From Rostratula benghalensis (Eukaryota; Chordata; Aves; Charadriiformes; Rostratulidae): DNA of 64,000 nucleotides. Shown piece by piece: positions 12,783 to 25,889 of this stretch. Under the pieces are notes generated by a model. The model was not told the origin of the DNA. It made no database searches and saw nothing but the letters and a program-made list of their open reading frames with translations. A program made the translations under genes and the position numbers. Positions within the stretch are counted from its first letter, which is position 1. Every line of letters starts with the position of its first letter. The stretch lies in the NCBI GenBank assembly GCA_013399305.1, contig VXAI01000088.1, forward strand, positions 162,979 through 226,978, in the 5' to 3' direction.

Positions 12783-13510
12783 CTTATTTAAATAGAAAAT
12801 GAATGGGTGGCTAATACAGGACTCATATCCCTTTTTTTTTTGGTCATAGCTTGAAGGTGTGTGTTTACATAGGTTTAAATGCAGGCTATATAGCAACTGA
12901 AGCTTCAACTTCTGAAATGTTTCAAGTTCTTCTATGTGTTAACACTCAAGAACAGAACAGCAGCTCTAAAAATATCTCTGAAAAAATAAGTAGGGTTTTA
13001 AAAAAATACCCTTTTATGTTGAGATATTATGGAGTGAATTTTCCTATTATTGCAGCTGGAATAGGGACTGTAGTAGAGCGCTATTTAGAAACACTATCAA
13101 ATAAACTAGCTTGCTCACACGGATGGAACCATATTCTGCAGATAAATCATCAACACGTGTGCCAAGGCCTGTTCATTCTTTTTAACTTGCACAGATGTTG
13201 CACAGTAATGGAGATTTCAAAATTCAGTTCTTAGTTTATATGTTTAGGAATTCCTCATGCCAACTGTTAGTCATTTTTATGAAGAAAAACCTGTGCAGTC
13301 AAATGTTTTATGTTTCATAATGTGTTTACATTATTGTAATGTTCCACATTCTTTGGAAGCATAAACATTATTTTGGAACCTTACTTTACGTTGATTTGTA
13401 GATATTACAAACACTGTATATATATTACAGAGTTCTATTTGGTTAAATTGAAAAATAGACTGTTTTTCTCTGAAATACAAAAGTAAATAGTAAGTTAACA
13501 AGAAAATAAC

Positions 13511-13523
13511 TTTTTTTTTTTTT
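13511..13523 (+). promoter_or_regulatory. MSH3: T13 tract in the exon 10 splice acceptor
   Basis: Thirteen consecutive T form the polypyrimidine tract of the exon 10 acceptor, separated from the exon by GTTTAAG. It is both the binding site expected for the U2AF splicing factor and a mononucleotide microsatellite. Other MSH3 acceptors in the window have mixed pyrimidines or shorter T runs. Confidence 0.8.
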
Positions 13524-13530
13524 GTTTAAG

Positions 13531-13645
13531 GCCCTCAAAAACTATCTGTAATACTAAGCCTGGATAAGCCTGTTATTTCCTCCTTAGCAGCAGTAATTGC
13601 ATACCTCAAAGAGTTTAATTTGGAAAAGATGCTTTACAATCCAAG
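13531..13645 (+). CDS. MSH3: MSH3 exon 10 (connector to core)
   Basis: 115 bp between TTTAAG and GTAAGT. The first two bases complete the glycine codon split from exon 9. The translation includes [11 protein letters not shown] and then [14 protein letters not shown], matching human MSH3 'LEKPVICSLAA' and '[11 protein letters not shown]' (recalled). This is the last part of the connector domain and the link into the lever/core domain. Length is not a multiple of three, so skipping this exon would shift the frame. Confidence 0.96.
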
Positions 13646-15000
13646 GTAAGTTGCTTTATTTAAACTTCCAATGCAAAGCGCCAATGTATGTACCAGTGTT
13701 ATCTTGTAAGTTCTAGTAGAAAGCTTCCCACAGTGTAATGAACCCACCTGCTAGACTGATAAATGTAGCCTTTGTAAAAAATATTCTTTACATTTAAGCT
13801 CCTAATCAGAACTGAAAGAATTGAGGGATTTTGGTTTTGGTGGTGTTTCATGAAAATCTTCACGCAGTGTGTTTCTCTAGATTTACTGTGTAATGTAAAT
13901 GAACATGTACTGCTGCCATGTGTTATTGGAAACAAACAAGGCACAAAAACTGCTGGATACTAGGAGGGAAACTTTAATGTTTGTTGATCAATATCAGCCA
14001 TCATATGTATAACTCAGTTTTACTTTGTGAACAAAATTTGGAGCCTTTTCAGCACCTTTAAGAAAAAAACCACCCTAATTTATTTTGCGAGAGGTGTGTC
14101 AATAATTTTCTATAGATCTGGAAGCAGGTATTGCTAATGCATTGTAATGTTTAGACAGTAAACAGCAGCCCTGTTTCAAATGGTGAAACTAATGATCAAT
14201 TATAGAGAAAACAGACCTTCAACACATCCTGGCTTTCTGGAAAATCCCTGGAGTTGGCTCAGTGGTAACATACAAAAGTTCTAGATAGACCATCACCACT
14301 TGTGCAAAGTAATTACAAAAAACACACATACATGGAAATAATCTTGTCTTCCCTTAAGTAGTACCAACACTTTGCTTATTAGATATGCTCAAATGAGTAC
14401 TCAAAATTTGTTTATGCATGTGCAATCAAACAAAAATGGAGAGACATTTCCACTCAAGCATCTTTTTATACTGTTTCGCACTAATATAAAGGATTGCTAT
14501 CCTACCTGGCTTGGGTTTGAAACTGTCATTGAGGCTTATTGTGTGCTTTAATTAAACAGCTTTTTCTATCATAGATCCTGTGTGAAATATTCTCTTGGTT
14601 GTCTCAGTATTTCTCTGTCCTGTAAGTAGGCAGGATTTAACAAAGTAAGTCTGTCTTTAAACTGGAAAGTTAGAGAGATGTCGTGTGAGTTGTAGATCAT
14701 TCATATGTTGTATGAAATTCTTGAAGTTTCAAGGCTCAATTCCAAGTGCTCCCTACATTTTTTTGTTTTTCAGCATCATTTAAAAAATTGATGCCAGATT
14801 TCAGCTGTAAAAATTTTTTCAAGTTTGTGCTAAAATACTTGGAAATTATATGTACCTGTGTTTTCTGGATTTTGGAATGGATTTTATTCCTTCAATTGCT
14901 CTTCCCCTCCCCATCTTCTAAGCCATCTCCCTTGCCTTGTTGATCAAGGAGTGCTCTGATCCGTGGTGTTGTAGCACCGTGGTATTCCCACTCATTGTCC

Positions 15001-15017
15001 TTTTTTTTTTTTTTTTT
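15001..15017 (+). repeat. 17-T homopolymer
   Basis: Seventeen T followed by AAATGC. This is a mononucleotide microsatellite in intron 10. No SINE-like sequence is seen upstream of it on either strand. Confidence 0.8.
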
Positions 15018-15057
15018 AAATGCTTGGGTAGTGAGAGAGGTGCTGGAGAAATCTGGT

Positions 15058-15083
15058 GAGAATTTCTGAAGAATTTCTGAAGA
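15058..15083 (+). repeat. short tandem duplication (GAATTTCTGAA)
   Basis: The unit GAATTTCTGAA occurs twice almost head to tail (about 15060 and 15070), then AGAAGAA. It is a local slippage-type duplication in intron 10. Confidence 0.6.
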
Positions 15084-16429
15084 AGAAAGTGAACTCCAAG
15101 GAAATGCCATTGCATGGTGACATTTACAGAACACTATTGTCACAGTGCCCTATATATGCCATCACACGCAATGATGGGGGAGGTACAAAATCCATCTTTC
15201 CAGTAGAATTAATTCAGTAGCAGAGGAGAAACACCGTTACATGAAGGCCTATTTAGCAGCAGTCAGTCACATTTGTAATAGCTGCATCTTAAAACCAAGG
15301 GCGTTTACAGACCAGGCAGGAGAAGCGCTAAATCTGAGGGTTGACATTTGCCTGCTGAAGGTTGTTCTAATGTTCTTTCTGTGAAAGTATGAGCGTCTGA
15401 GTGGAAGGGCAGTTAACTGCTTGGTATCTTGGTGATATGCTATGAAGAAGTAAAATACATTCTTTGAGATAACTTTGTTCCTGTGTTCAGGAACTTGGAT
15501 TCTACTGTATTTATTTCTAAAGCCTTTACTGGTCTGACTTCAAATTCTACTTGCTGTTTTTAGTATGTTACATATATTGAAATAGCGAGCCAAATACTGA
15601 GGCAAACTCAACTTCAGTATTTTTCCTAATGTCAGCAAAATACTGCCTAAATGCTGAAAAGGGAAAGCCTTTTAAGCAAAGGGTGTCGGGCTCATGGGTC
15701 TTCTGTGATTCTGCAAGAAATAGAAGATAAATACTTCCATTGCACTGTTGAGCAACTTAAAATTCCTAGGAGAATTCAGGTCAGTGAACATATACTGATG
15801 AGTCAGTGAGCACGAAGTCACTTGTGAGATAGGTTTCAGTTTATTAATGTAAGTGACACAGATCTGAATGTAAAAGGCCTATTTGATAGGAGGAATGACA
15901 AAAAAAAATTCCTTACACCTCTGTACCTTCTTGGATAAACACTCTTCTCCCATCTGAAAAACATTCCACCTCAATTTAATAGTAAGAGTCATGAAACATC
16001 ATGTTAAGTGATAAGGGATCCTCATTAGTGGGTGGGGTGGGAAATAACGTAATATTTACTTGATGCTAAGATAAAGCAAAATAGTGAAAAGAAAAAAGAT
16101 TTCTGCCACAGCAGGACCTTGGTATATGGCTAGACTTTGTTGGAGCTCTAGCAGCGAGTAAAAATACATTTAACAATGAATGATACAAGCTTTTTTTTGA
16201 TCAATGTGTTTCTAATACCTTTTACATACTGAGAGACCTTTACTGGCTTTTGACAAGAAGTTGGTACTCCTAGGAGAGGTTTTCAAATACAATTGAATAT
16301 CCAGTTTTGCTTGAAAAATCATTTGCATAGCGGTTGCTGAGGAAATATGTCTTGGTGTATTTTAATTTAACCCACGTGTTTTCCAGTATAATGGGGACAG
16401 AAGAGAGACTGTAGTTGTTAGATTTTGAA

Positions 16430-16680
16430 CTGTGATAGGTGAATTTAAGAAATGCAAGGAATGGAAGAGACAGGTATCTTTCTGATGAAAGTGAATAGCT
16501 TTGGAATTGGAGAACTACCAGCAGTGAAGTAAAAGACCAAGGCAGAAGTGAAAGAGGAGAGGGGAAGGTTAAAATAGCTTTGAGGGAGGAAGGAAAAGAG
16601 AAAGAATTCAAAAAGAGGAGAAATGTTTGATTGTAGGGGTGGAAGGGATTCGGCAAATTGAAATTAAGAGAGAAGTCAAA
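16430..16680 (+). repeat. purine-rich low-complexity stretch
   Basis: The + strand is dominated by A and G here (runs such as 'gaaagaggagaggggaagg' and 'gggaggaaggaaaagag'). It produces a long but meaningless minus-strand open frame rich in Ser, Leu and Phe. No gene is visible. Confidence 0.6.
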
Positions 16681-18018
16681 ATCTTAAGTTCTTCAGCTTA
16701 AAATGGTGGACATCCTTGAAAGCAGAAATTGAGTGAGTGGTGTTCATAAGGCTTTCATATCTCTTGAGTGATGATGACCTCAAAAATATCATACATACAA
16801 GACAATGTATAGGCTTGTTTATCCACTCCCACTATTGAAATTATTTTGGGAGGTTTCAAAGTCATCTCAGGAGCTATAGGGACTGCAAAAAGAAGGGCAT
16901 AGTTCTTAGACACTAAGAAAAGGTGCTTAGCAAAGAATTTACCATCTCTTTCAAGGCAACAGGAGAGAAGCAGCAGGTGGGACCTCTTGCACTCTGGGTA
17001 TTTGGAACCTGTAGGAGTGCTGAGGCTGTGTGCAAGGAAATCGACTGAGAGTGCGCAGGCATCAAGGCAGAGTAAGCTTGTGGGCTCACTCTTAGGGGCC
17101 GTTTCAGTGGAGAAAAAACTAACTCAGGATAAAAATAATGAAGATTACATTCTTTTTATTAATCCTTTCCAGGTCATTTGCTATCTGTTCTTATTCTGTT
17201 CCACGTCTCAGTTTTGTTTTGTGTGTGTGTTTGTTTTATTTTGTTACTGGTTTTAGCCAGAAGTTTCTTGACTTCTATCACATCAGGGGTCCAGATCAGA
17301 AGTTCTAGCCCTGTGGCAATATTTGCTAATTAGTATAAAACTGCTTAATTAAATACAAAACATAGTCTGGGCTTGATGTCCTTCACTGCTTGGACTGTGG
17401 TAAATGTCTTTCATACCTAAAGAAAGCTAATGCTTCTGAAAAATTGAGCGACTTGTTTTTACTTCTTAAAGCTGAATAGGGATTCCCGTAAGTGTTGTCT
17501 AAATATATAGGTTTGTTCTGTGGTTTATTCACCCTTAGAAATCTCAAAGATATGGACCCTAGAGGTCTGTAAAAGGTAATTGAGCAAAGAAAATCTGCTG
17601 CTTAGTAGGCTTTTAATACAGTGCCTTGCAGCTTTGGAAAGTTTTTACAGATTTGCAGAATTAAAGTAATTGAAAACTACTGATCTGAATAACATGCATT
17701 CACTTAGGCTGGGTTACTGAGTACAAAATTATATATAATATCTCCCATGGAGAGAATAATGAATAAAGCATAAAAATTGCCCTTCACTAAAGGCTTCTCA
17801 GGAGGCAGAATGACCAAGATGATGCAATTTCACATTAACACAAAAGACTCAGAAGTCTGGTGTTGTAGTTTACTGTCCTAATGCAATCATAGTAACCCTT
17901 TAATACTCATCTTCAAGTGTGGTTCTACCTTGAAAAGTCACTTTATGAGTAAGAACCTTTTTCTCCCAAGTAATTCCCCAAAAATTCCTAAATCTTACTA
18001 GAAGCTTGAGGGCTTTGT

Positions 18019-18068
18019 GTGGGTTTGGTTGGTGGGGTTTTTTTGGTTGTTTTTTTTTTTTTCCCCTC
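18019..18068 (+). repeat. G/T-rich low-complexity stretch
   Basis: Alternating G runs and long T runs (GTGGGTTTGG, GGGG then T7 and T12). Simple sequence in intron 10 with no coding or splice role apparent. Confidence 0.65.
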
Positions 18069-20489
18069 TTTTAATTTTTCCCAGGCCAGATGGCATGATT
18101 CTACCTTGCCTTTCTCCTCAGTAGTGGAATTGCCAGCTATTTATGTCTTATGTGCTCTTTAACTACTTGAGACAGTTGCAAGTCTGTTCTTTGAAACTCT
18201 GGTCACACTGTCACCTTTGGAAAGAGTTACAGCGTTGTGATCCAGTTGAAGTGATTTTGAAGGGTCATTTTCACTGATACAGGATTTGGCTGTCAGCACC
18301 TTGCTGTTGACACCCTTGCTGCAAAACCAGCACCAACTTAGTATTTGTTTGCAACCTTCTTCTTATGCCATTTGGACCCTCAATTTCCAACAAAGAGTCT
18401 ATCTTAGTTCACATTTTTCTCAAGTTCTGATCCCAAGCTGAAGGAAGATGAGGGGGTGGAAACAAAACGTGTTCTGTGCTGTGACATCTGGAATTGTTGG
18501 TTGGGGATATATCGCAGTTGATCTTGGCTATTATTCTTAGACTCTAAGCTCTCAATTACCAGGGTTAATAGCAGGGTGGAGTAACTCAGGAAAAGCAAAC
18601 ACCTGGATAATATAAAACATGCATAGTTTATAGTCTGAGAACAATCTGATTCTGAAAGAATAGTAAATATACTCTGCGGTGAAGCAGATATAGTTGTCTT
18701 TAAGTATTACCGGAGAGCAAGCTTGCTGTGAACAGAATACACTCTGTGTTACGTGCTTTGGAGCCAGGTGAAGTGCGGCAACACTAGAACCAGTAAACCC
18801 ACAATCCTGAAACTTGCATATGGGTGACTGCAAGTTGATAGAACAGCCAAAAGTGTCTTTTTCGCTTTTGGGAAGAGATGGGTTTACCCAGCTGAGTTTA
18901 AGAAATCAGACTTGAATAGTGGCAAATTAAAATGCAGCAAATGAGGGAAACTGCTCTCTAGGTACGTCCCAGATGGATGCAGAAGTGGTGCTTTTGGAAG
19001 AGTGGGTAGGATGTGTTGTTGATCATAGGGATTGGGAGCCAAGTGGAAATCATGGCTATTTAATTTTTGCCAGCATCAGCAGTTGTGACTGAAGATGATA
19101 AAAGGAAGTATTGTTATGTTGCTTATAATATTGTTTACTTTGGAAAGTGCTGCTGCTTTTGCCGCCAAGGTTTTGTTTTGCTGGTCAACTTTGTTGGTTG
19201 CTGTGATAGCACACTAGTGCAGAATAATTATGACTATGGGTACAGTTCAGAGTTGGCTGTACTTCCAAATTATCATTTAACTTCTTGAGGGCACTCAGTT
19301 GAATCTACTTTTAAAAAAAATAGTAAAGAAACTGTGGAAAATACTTTTTAATTTGACCCATTACTTAGTAACAAATTTGCTAGCAGGCCCAAACACCTGC
19401 ATACATTATAAATATATAACATTGGTTTCTGAATATTTCATGTTTCTGAAAGTTCTGGTGCTGTTTTTGTTTTTAGTATAGCAGTAATGCAGCTGTGTGT
19501 GCCTCATGGAAAAGTTTGAGCACTTGAGTGCTCCCCCAGAGAGTTTAAAATTCAATGCACTGAAAAAATTCTGTGGAAAGTGAAGAAAGCAGTTCTCAAT
19601 CCTACCCAGCAAGTCATTCTGTTTAGTCTAAGGCAATAAAGAATGTCCTAGATTTTGTGCAAAGGGCAGTCAGCAGTATGATTAACCTAGACAATCATGA
19701 CTTGATTTGTCAGAAGCATTTAGTGAGGATCTTGCACTTCACTTCATGGTCCCAACTACCACATGTGTATGTCTGAGTCTGAAACAATTTTCTTATCTAA
19801 TACAATTACACGTATAATACAATTATTTTACTAAAGTTGGTTCTAAACCAACACCAACTTTCGGTTGGTCTTATCCAGTTCTGTTAGAGTGTCAAAAAGT
19901 CAAGGAATTTTGGTCATGGTTACTTTATGTAAAGAATAAAATCAAACAGTTTAAAGGTAGCCTATTTTATTTTCCTAAGTAATTACAATATCAGCCTGTT
20001 TAAATTTGTAGAAGTTGTAAACAAAATAAATTTATATTTTGAAATGCTGTTTTGATGATGAGTTGTGTTGAAAGTCTGTTCCACTCTCAAAGTACTAATT
20101 CTTAGTCCTATACCTTACCCTTATCCTACAGTGATCATAGAATACTAACAAAACTACATGCTTTTTAAATTTCATCCTAAACTCCTGAACTGTTTAGTAC
20201 ATTAGGACTAGAAAACAGGAGAGATCAATTTTATCCCGAGCTTTGTCAGTCTTTGTAGGAAACTGGGAAGTGAGTCATAAATCTTGGTTTTCCGAGCGGT
20301 AAATTGGAAGAAGTTATTAGAGTTTGGTTCTTATATTTATTTGAATAGATTTTAATTTCTTACTTGATTTTATTTTTTTTTTTAAATTTTGCATAACTGT
20401 TAATTCTCTAATGTAAGAATGTTGACGTTGTTTTATGGTTGTGTCTGTGCCCGGATTTAAAATGTAACATATGAAACTCCTCTCCCCAG

Positions 20490-20574
20490 CAATTTCAAAC
20501 GGTTGTCAAGTGAAACTGAGTACATGACAATTAATGGGACAACAATGAAAAATCTTGAAATTTTACAGAATCAG
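20490..20574 (+). CDS. MSH3: MSH3 exon 11 (start of lever/core domain)
   Basis: 85 bp between CCCCAG and GTAAGG. The first base completes a serine codon and the exon ends in phase 0. It encodes [20 protein letters not shown] followed by NLEILQNQ. The 'MTINGTT..NLEIL' block is the conserved opening of the MutS lever/core domain (domain III). It differs from human MSH3 at only a few residues (recalled alignment). Confidence 0.97.
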
Positions 20575-20894
20575 GTAAGGACAAATGTAATACTTCTTAA
20601 ATAAATGCTGAGATTTTCACAGCTGTTTGGCATATTGTTCCCAATGAAGTTAGGCTGAGTTAGTTTGCAAATCTTACTCAAAGTTTAATTTATTTTGAGT
20701 GGGATCAAACTGAAGGATGATTACGTTTTCAGAAGCATAAAGTGAAAGTTAATCTATGCTGGCTTGTATTATGAATTAGAAATCTTACTGCACTTGGACC
20801 AGATTGGTAAACACACATGCAGTTGCAGTATCTTAAACCCTAACCATCATTGTTTGTTCACTTAAAAATCATTATGCTATTTTTATTATTTTAG
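20575..20894 (+). other. MSH3: MSH3 intron 11 (short)
   Basis: 320 bp of AT-rich unique sequence, the smallest intron in the window. It has donor GTAAGG and acceptor TATTTTAG. No repeat is seen. Confidence 0.95.
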
Positions 20895-21005
<111 letters not shown>

Positions 21006-24000
21006 TGAGACAGTTCGTCATCGAGGGCTAGATCTGTAAAATTATGATCTTGAGTATATCCATTGTATTTATTTTCCGTGAAGACCTGAGCCTCATAGTA
21101 GAGTTTACACAGGAAATTCTATGACAGAAGCTGTGGTGTTCATGGTCTTTGGGCACAGATCGTCTAAGTAGTGCAGAGTAGTAGGTTGGGAGCAAGTCAG
21201 AAATTCCTGTGCAATGATGAGATTGGGTACCATTCTAATACACTATCATTTTTCAGACAGTGGATGAGCATTATGTACTATGTTTTATTCCCAAACTTGG
21301 CATGTTTTATGTCTTTCTTGCTTCACAAGTATTTACATCTCTAATGTATTTAAGGTGTGGATGTTTCTGTTATCCCTGTATACAATATGTTGTATATGAA
21401 AGAATTATGATTGTTTGGCCACTCTTGTATTTTGAGATCTGCTTTATTTATTTATGCTTTAGAAAAGCTTTATTTTGTAATGCTATCATGCTTGTTTTCA
21501 CTTGTTTCCATCTTGAAATGGACTCCATCTTTTCTGATTTCTCTTTGCAGGCTTTATTGGAGTGTTGTACTTGAATGTGTAGGAAATAACAGTGTTGAGA
21601 AAATGGAATGTTTGTTGCTTATTTTTTTTTCTTTTTTTTAACCTATTCCTTCGAATACACATTCCCTGAGCATTGTCAATGTAGGGTTTACTCAATTGTC
21701 ACTTTGTTCACTTCAGCTATAGCATACAGAAAACCCTTTGGGTTTGGTTATCTAAAATAATCTTCCCTCTGTTTTACTTTTGTAAATGTATTAAACAGTT
21801 TTAAGTTTTATTAATTTTGAGTAATTTTAAGTAGTCTGGTATACCACTGTTGTAACGTCTTGCTGTTGTTAATTTACAAATGTTTCTACGTAAAGATTGT
21901 TTTCTGTTGAATGAATTACTATGTTAGAGCACTACACTTTTGAAGCATCACTGCTTAATTTTCTTACAAGCCTTTTTGTTAGGATCTTTTCTTAGTGTAA
22001 GAAAAATGCATAAATTTTTTTCCATCATTTGTTCTTAATTTAGAATGCTAGAGAACTTTTTCGTTTGTAGAAGCAATAGTGGTTATACTTTTCCACACTG
22101 CAATTTTTAAGAGGGATTTAATAAGTTGATTTCAGTATGTCTTTTTTTTTTTTTTTAAATCTACTGATAATAGCTTTTATGTATCTTACCTGCTTCAAAA
22201 AGGCTTTTGATGTAACCATCCTAAATAATATTAGATTTTATGGAAGCTGATTAAGTTCTTGATTTTCAGCTTAAAAGCATATAGATGGAATTTCTGGGTC
22301 ACTTTACAGGAGTGAATTGAAATAAATGAGTTTATTTCTTTTCCTGCTCTTGAGCCACCTTGGCACCTTTTGGGAATTGTTTGTGAAGCTGCAGCGGGGG
22401 GAGCCAGAGCACAGGCTCTGGTCTGGTGTGGTGGCGGCACTGAGGATGGGGATCTGAAAAGGAGTGCCTCTGACCATATTGCTCCCAAATGATCATGTTT
22501 GTGATGGAACTGGTGAAGCACCATTCAACAGTGCAATAGACGATGTTATTACCTGGGCACAGAGGATAGAAAACTGCGTACATGGGGACTTCAGGCCTTC
22601 TTTCTTAACCAGTATATGTAGTATATAATTCTCCCATGTCTCAGTGCAGAACCAGCTTTGCAAGTTTGTGATTTTGGTTTCTTCTCTTTCTCCTTTGCTC
22701 TTTGCTACTTCTAGAGATTGATACTTCCCTTTCTCAGCCTTCTTTCTCAGTATGAAAAGAAGTTCCATGATTGGAGATGACAGTATTCCTCAGCTGAAGC
22801 TAAAAAAGCTATTTTGTTTCTGTCTATTTCTCCCTTTCCTATCCGTTTGTAATTTCATGTACTTAGTGCATCAGACATTTCAGCAGTATTGTCTCCAGTA
22901 ATGCACACAAATGCACTTAGAGAACATTCTGTAATTGTAATTTACCTGTGTCTCCTGGAGTCTTGTTTTCAGAGGAAGTAAGATTTCTGCATTGCATCTT
23001 TTCCAGTCAGTGGGTAGGTGCATTTCCCTTGATGTATCAGAAAGTGAGAGAGTGTAATTACTGCTTGATGCCTTATAGCTGAAAATCACTTGGGATGATG
23101 GTTAAATTTTCAGGGGAGAAAACATAGACTAGGTTAAATAAATGTAGAGTGTGTACAGACAGCTCGTTCAGGTAAACTTGAAGATAGCCATTAGATCATC
23201 GGTGATGTAATAAATTTAGAGACTAACAAGGAAAGGTTGTTAGCAATAGGCGTGTGATTTAAGAAAAAAAAAAAAAGGCCTGAAGGTGTAATGACCTCAC
23301 TTATTCACCTATGTACACAAAGATGATGGTATGAGACTGTATGAGTCATTGAGGACTGAGCTCTTAGTCATTGGGTTTTGTAGGTGTCACATCTTTGTGC
23401 AATAGAGAAGTGTTATCTGCTTTGCCTGTCTTGCCTTTGAAATATAAGTTCCATGGAGTGTCTTTCTGGCCTAACTGCTGTAAAGGAAGAGGAAAGAATG
23501 AAATAGAAAGCCGAGCTGATTGGAACATTTTTGACTGAATAAAACCATGCTGTTTTCCTATTGAGCAATGGAGTTGCAGAAGAAGGAAGAGTGGAGCTGT
23601 GTATTATCATACTCAACAGCAAAAGGGCTAAGGACTGGTCTCAGGGCACAGTGTTGTGACACAATGTGATCTTTGTATCTTTGGGTGCAAAATGGAAATT
23701 TTTTTTTTTTCCTAATGCAAAAATGATCTCAGAACTTGTGAAGGTGATGTGAAACAGTCATTACTTTTTGAATAGCTACAAGGAAAGGAGAAAAATAAGC
23801 TTAACGTAGGCCCAGTTAAGCAAATCTCGATCTGGTTTGCTTCTTTCTTGTCTCGTTGTTGTATATTATGGAAATGTTTTCCTACAGTGAGGGTATAAAA
23901 GAAAGTACAAGGGAATTTTTGCCCTGCATAGGGACAGTCTGAAGCCTCATCTTTTTAAAATGTGTCTTCTTTACTTGACCCTCTGTTACATTGGTGGTTA

Positions 24001-25339
24001 TTTTCTCCTACCCTCATCTTTGCATCCCTCTTTCCTGTTCTTTAAATGTTATGACTGGCTCCAAGCTATAGCAATACTGCTTACCCCATCCAGGCAGAGT
24101 AGACAATTGTGCAACTGCATCCTTTTCCATATGGAGTACAAATTTGTGCCTTGCTCAGCTGATTCTTGCACAATTTGTAGGAAACTTGTTTCCTTGAGAT
24201 CAAACGAACACCTTCCTTGACTTGTCAAGGTTGGCTGGAATTGAACAAAGAGTTCAAAACCGAAAAAAGCAGATGAGTAGCATAATTATGTGGAGGTTTA
24301 TTATTTCCATATTAGATAATGCTGTAAATCTAATAAAACAGTGAATAGATGCTTAAAATAGAACTTGAAATAAATGATGGATGTATCATACCAAGCAATT
24401 TATAGCCACTGTAGGGGAACATGTGTAGAATTCCATTCCTGTGCAGAGAAATCTGTGGCCTGTATGTATAGAAAGCATTACATAAGAGATATTTTGTAAT
24501 TTTTTTTCCTCTCCTGGTCTATTTCTGAAGAGGTGGAATATCTTTTAAATATTAGTGGGTGGACATGATGAAGTGTCATTTCTAGTACTGAAGCCAGGGA
24601 GAAGGTAAGGACTTTGCTATCTAAGTGGAATAATTTGGAAAATGCTGGGTTTTGCCTTTTTTGCAAAGTGCTTAGTTTGTGAGTTATAAGAGTATCTAGT
24701 GCAAAATTTTAAAAATTTAGGCATGGAGAATGGATAACTGCAAGTGATAAAATGTGTGTGATATGAACATACTAGTTTGCACAATGCTGTCTCTTTCTTT
24801 GGAGTGATATCTGGTGGCTTTTGAAGGTGTTCATCGTTTGAAATAGCTCAAACTGACTGAGTGATCCACAGGTACCTAAATTGTATTTCTTTAATATTCT
24901 GTTGATTATCTTAATTTTTTTCATATATTATGTATGTTGTGCAGAAGTTAATGTAACGAGGTTAGTTATAAGATTTTGGAGAGCAGAATCCCCTAAATAC
25001 ACAGTTTAGAAGTCATGCAACTAGCAGCATAGACAGCTTGCTCAAGGCTTTGGGATGATGGTTGGCCTGTGTTAAAATAGGAAAAAAATCAGCCCCTGCG
25101 CCCACACACACAACTTCACATTCATGTTTTGGGAATACACAGGTCAGTTTTGGTGTACCACAAGTCAGACAATATACTGAGTGCACCAGAGTAAGCATGG
25201 AGTGAAAATTTAAAACCCCCTAACATAACACAGAGTGTCATGTGAAAAAGTGTGGTGATCAAAGTTTTCATCAATGTCTTGGGCCTTTGCTGTAATAGAG
25301 AATTTGTGAGACAAGTGGGCAATTCACCACACCACACCT

Positions 25340-25490
25340 GGATGCCCAATGTCCCCCTCCCTGCTTTCTGTGCGCGTCTGGGCCGCTGGAGAGGGGTAGC
25401 CACCACACGGCTCACTGTTTCTCAGCTCTCCCAGTGCAGTGATATCAGCACCCTGCTGGTGTCTCCTCTGCCAGGGTGGGGGAAAAGGCC
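25340..25490. other. GC-rich patch in intron 12
   Basis: This stretch is clearly richer in G and C than its AT-rich surroundings. It includes a few CpGs ('gtgcgcgtctgggccgc') and a C-run ('ccccctccc'). It is too short for a CpG island and has no recognised gene. It could be a diverged repeat. Confidence 0.35.
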
Positions 25491-25873
25491 TGAGGACAGA
25501 GGAGTCTCTGTTAATTATTACAGACCATTAGTAGAAGTTCAGAAGCATGGAATTAGTTAAAAAATGTTCCAGACCACATCAAATAGATGGTCACAAAGCT
25601 TCTTTTTGGGTGCCACGAGGTGTATCAGCAAATCAAAGACTTAAAGTTTTGTTAGGGTGAGGTCACATTCACCCCAACCTGTTGATGTATTTCAGCTTTA
25701 CTATGATGTGGTTCATGTTCTTCTCTCCAAGGTACACTGTTTGCCAGAAGTAAATATGGGACTTCAGTGGCTGGAACTATTGTGTAGTTTCTTGCCTGCA
25801 TTTATTGGTGATCAATTTACACTCATTTAATGTTTTTCCACTTAAAACTGATGTTTAAAGATCAAGGAAGGAG

Positions 25874-25889
25874 AAAAAAAAAAAAAAAA
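25874..25889 (+). repeat. 16-A homopolymer
   Basis: Sixteen A preceded by GGAGAGAAGGAG-like purines and followed by GGTG. The preceding bases show no coding or SINE homology I recognise, so I treat it as a mononucleotide repeat rather than a retrocopy tail. Confidence 0.75.

Larger units (their letters stand above)
12324..13530 (+). other. MSH3: MSH3 intron 9
   Basis: 1207 bp. The first third is an antisense CR1 fragment (about 12405-12782). The rest is AT-rich unique sequence. A frame open on the + strand from 12851 to 13234 has no recognisable product and starts without an ATG. The intron ends with a 13-T tract (13511-13523) followed by GTTTAAG at the exon 10 acceptor. Confidence 0.95.
13646..20489 (+). 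other. MSH3: MSH3 intron 10
   Basis: 6844 bp. It contains a 17-T run (15001-15017), a purine-rich stretch (about 16430-16680), a G/T-rich stretch (about 18019-18068), a small tandem duplication (about 15058-15083) and a foldback at 19833-19861. I recognise no transposon or coding sequence in it. It ends CTCTCCCCAG before exon 11. Confidence 0.95.

Noticed and set aside
12851..13234. 127-codon + strand frame in intron 9
   Set aside because: It begins without an ATG, has no recognisable domain, lies between two phase-compatible MSH3 exons, and its composition is that of AT-rich intron.
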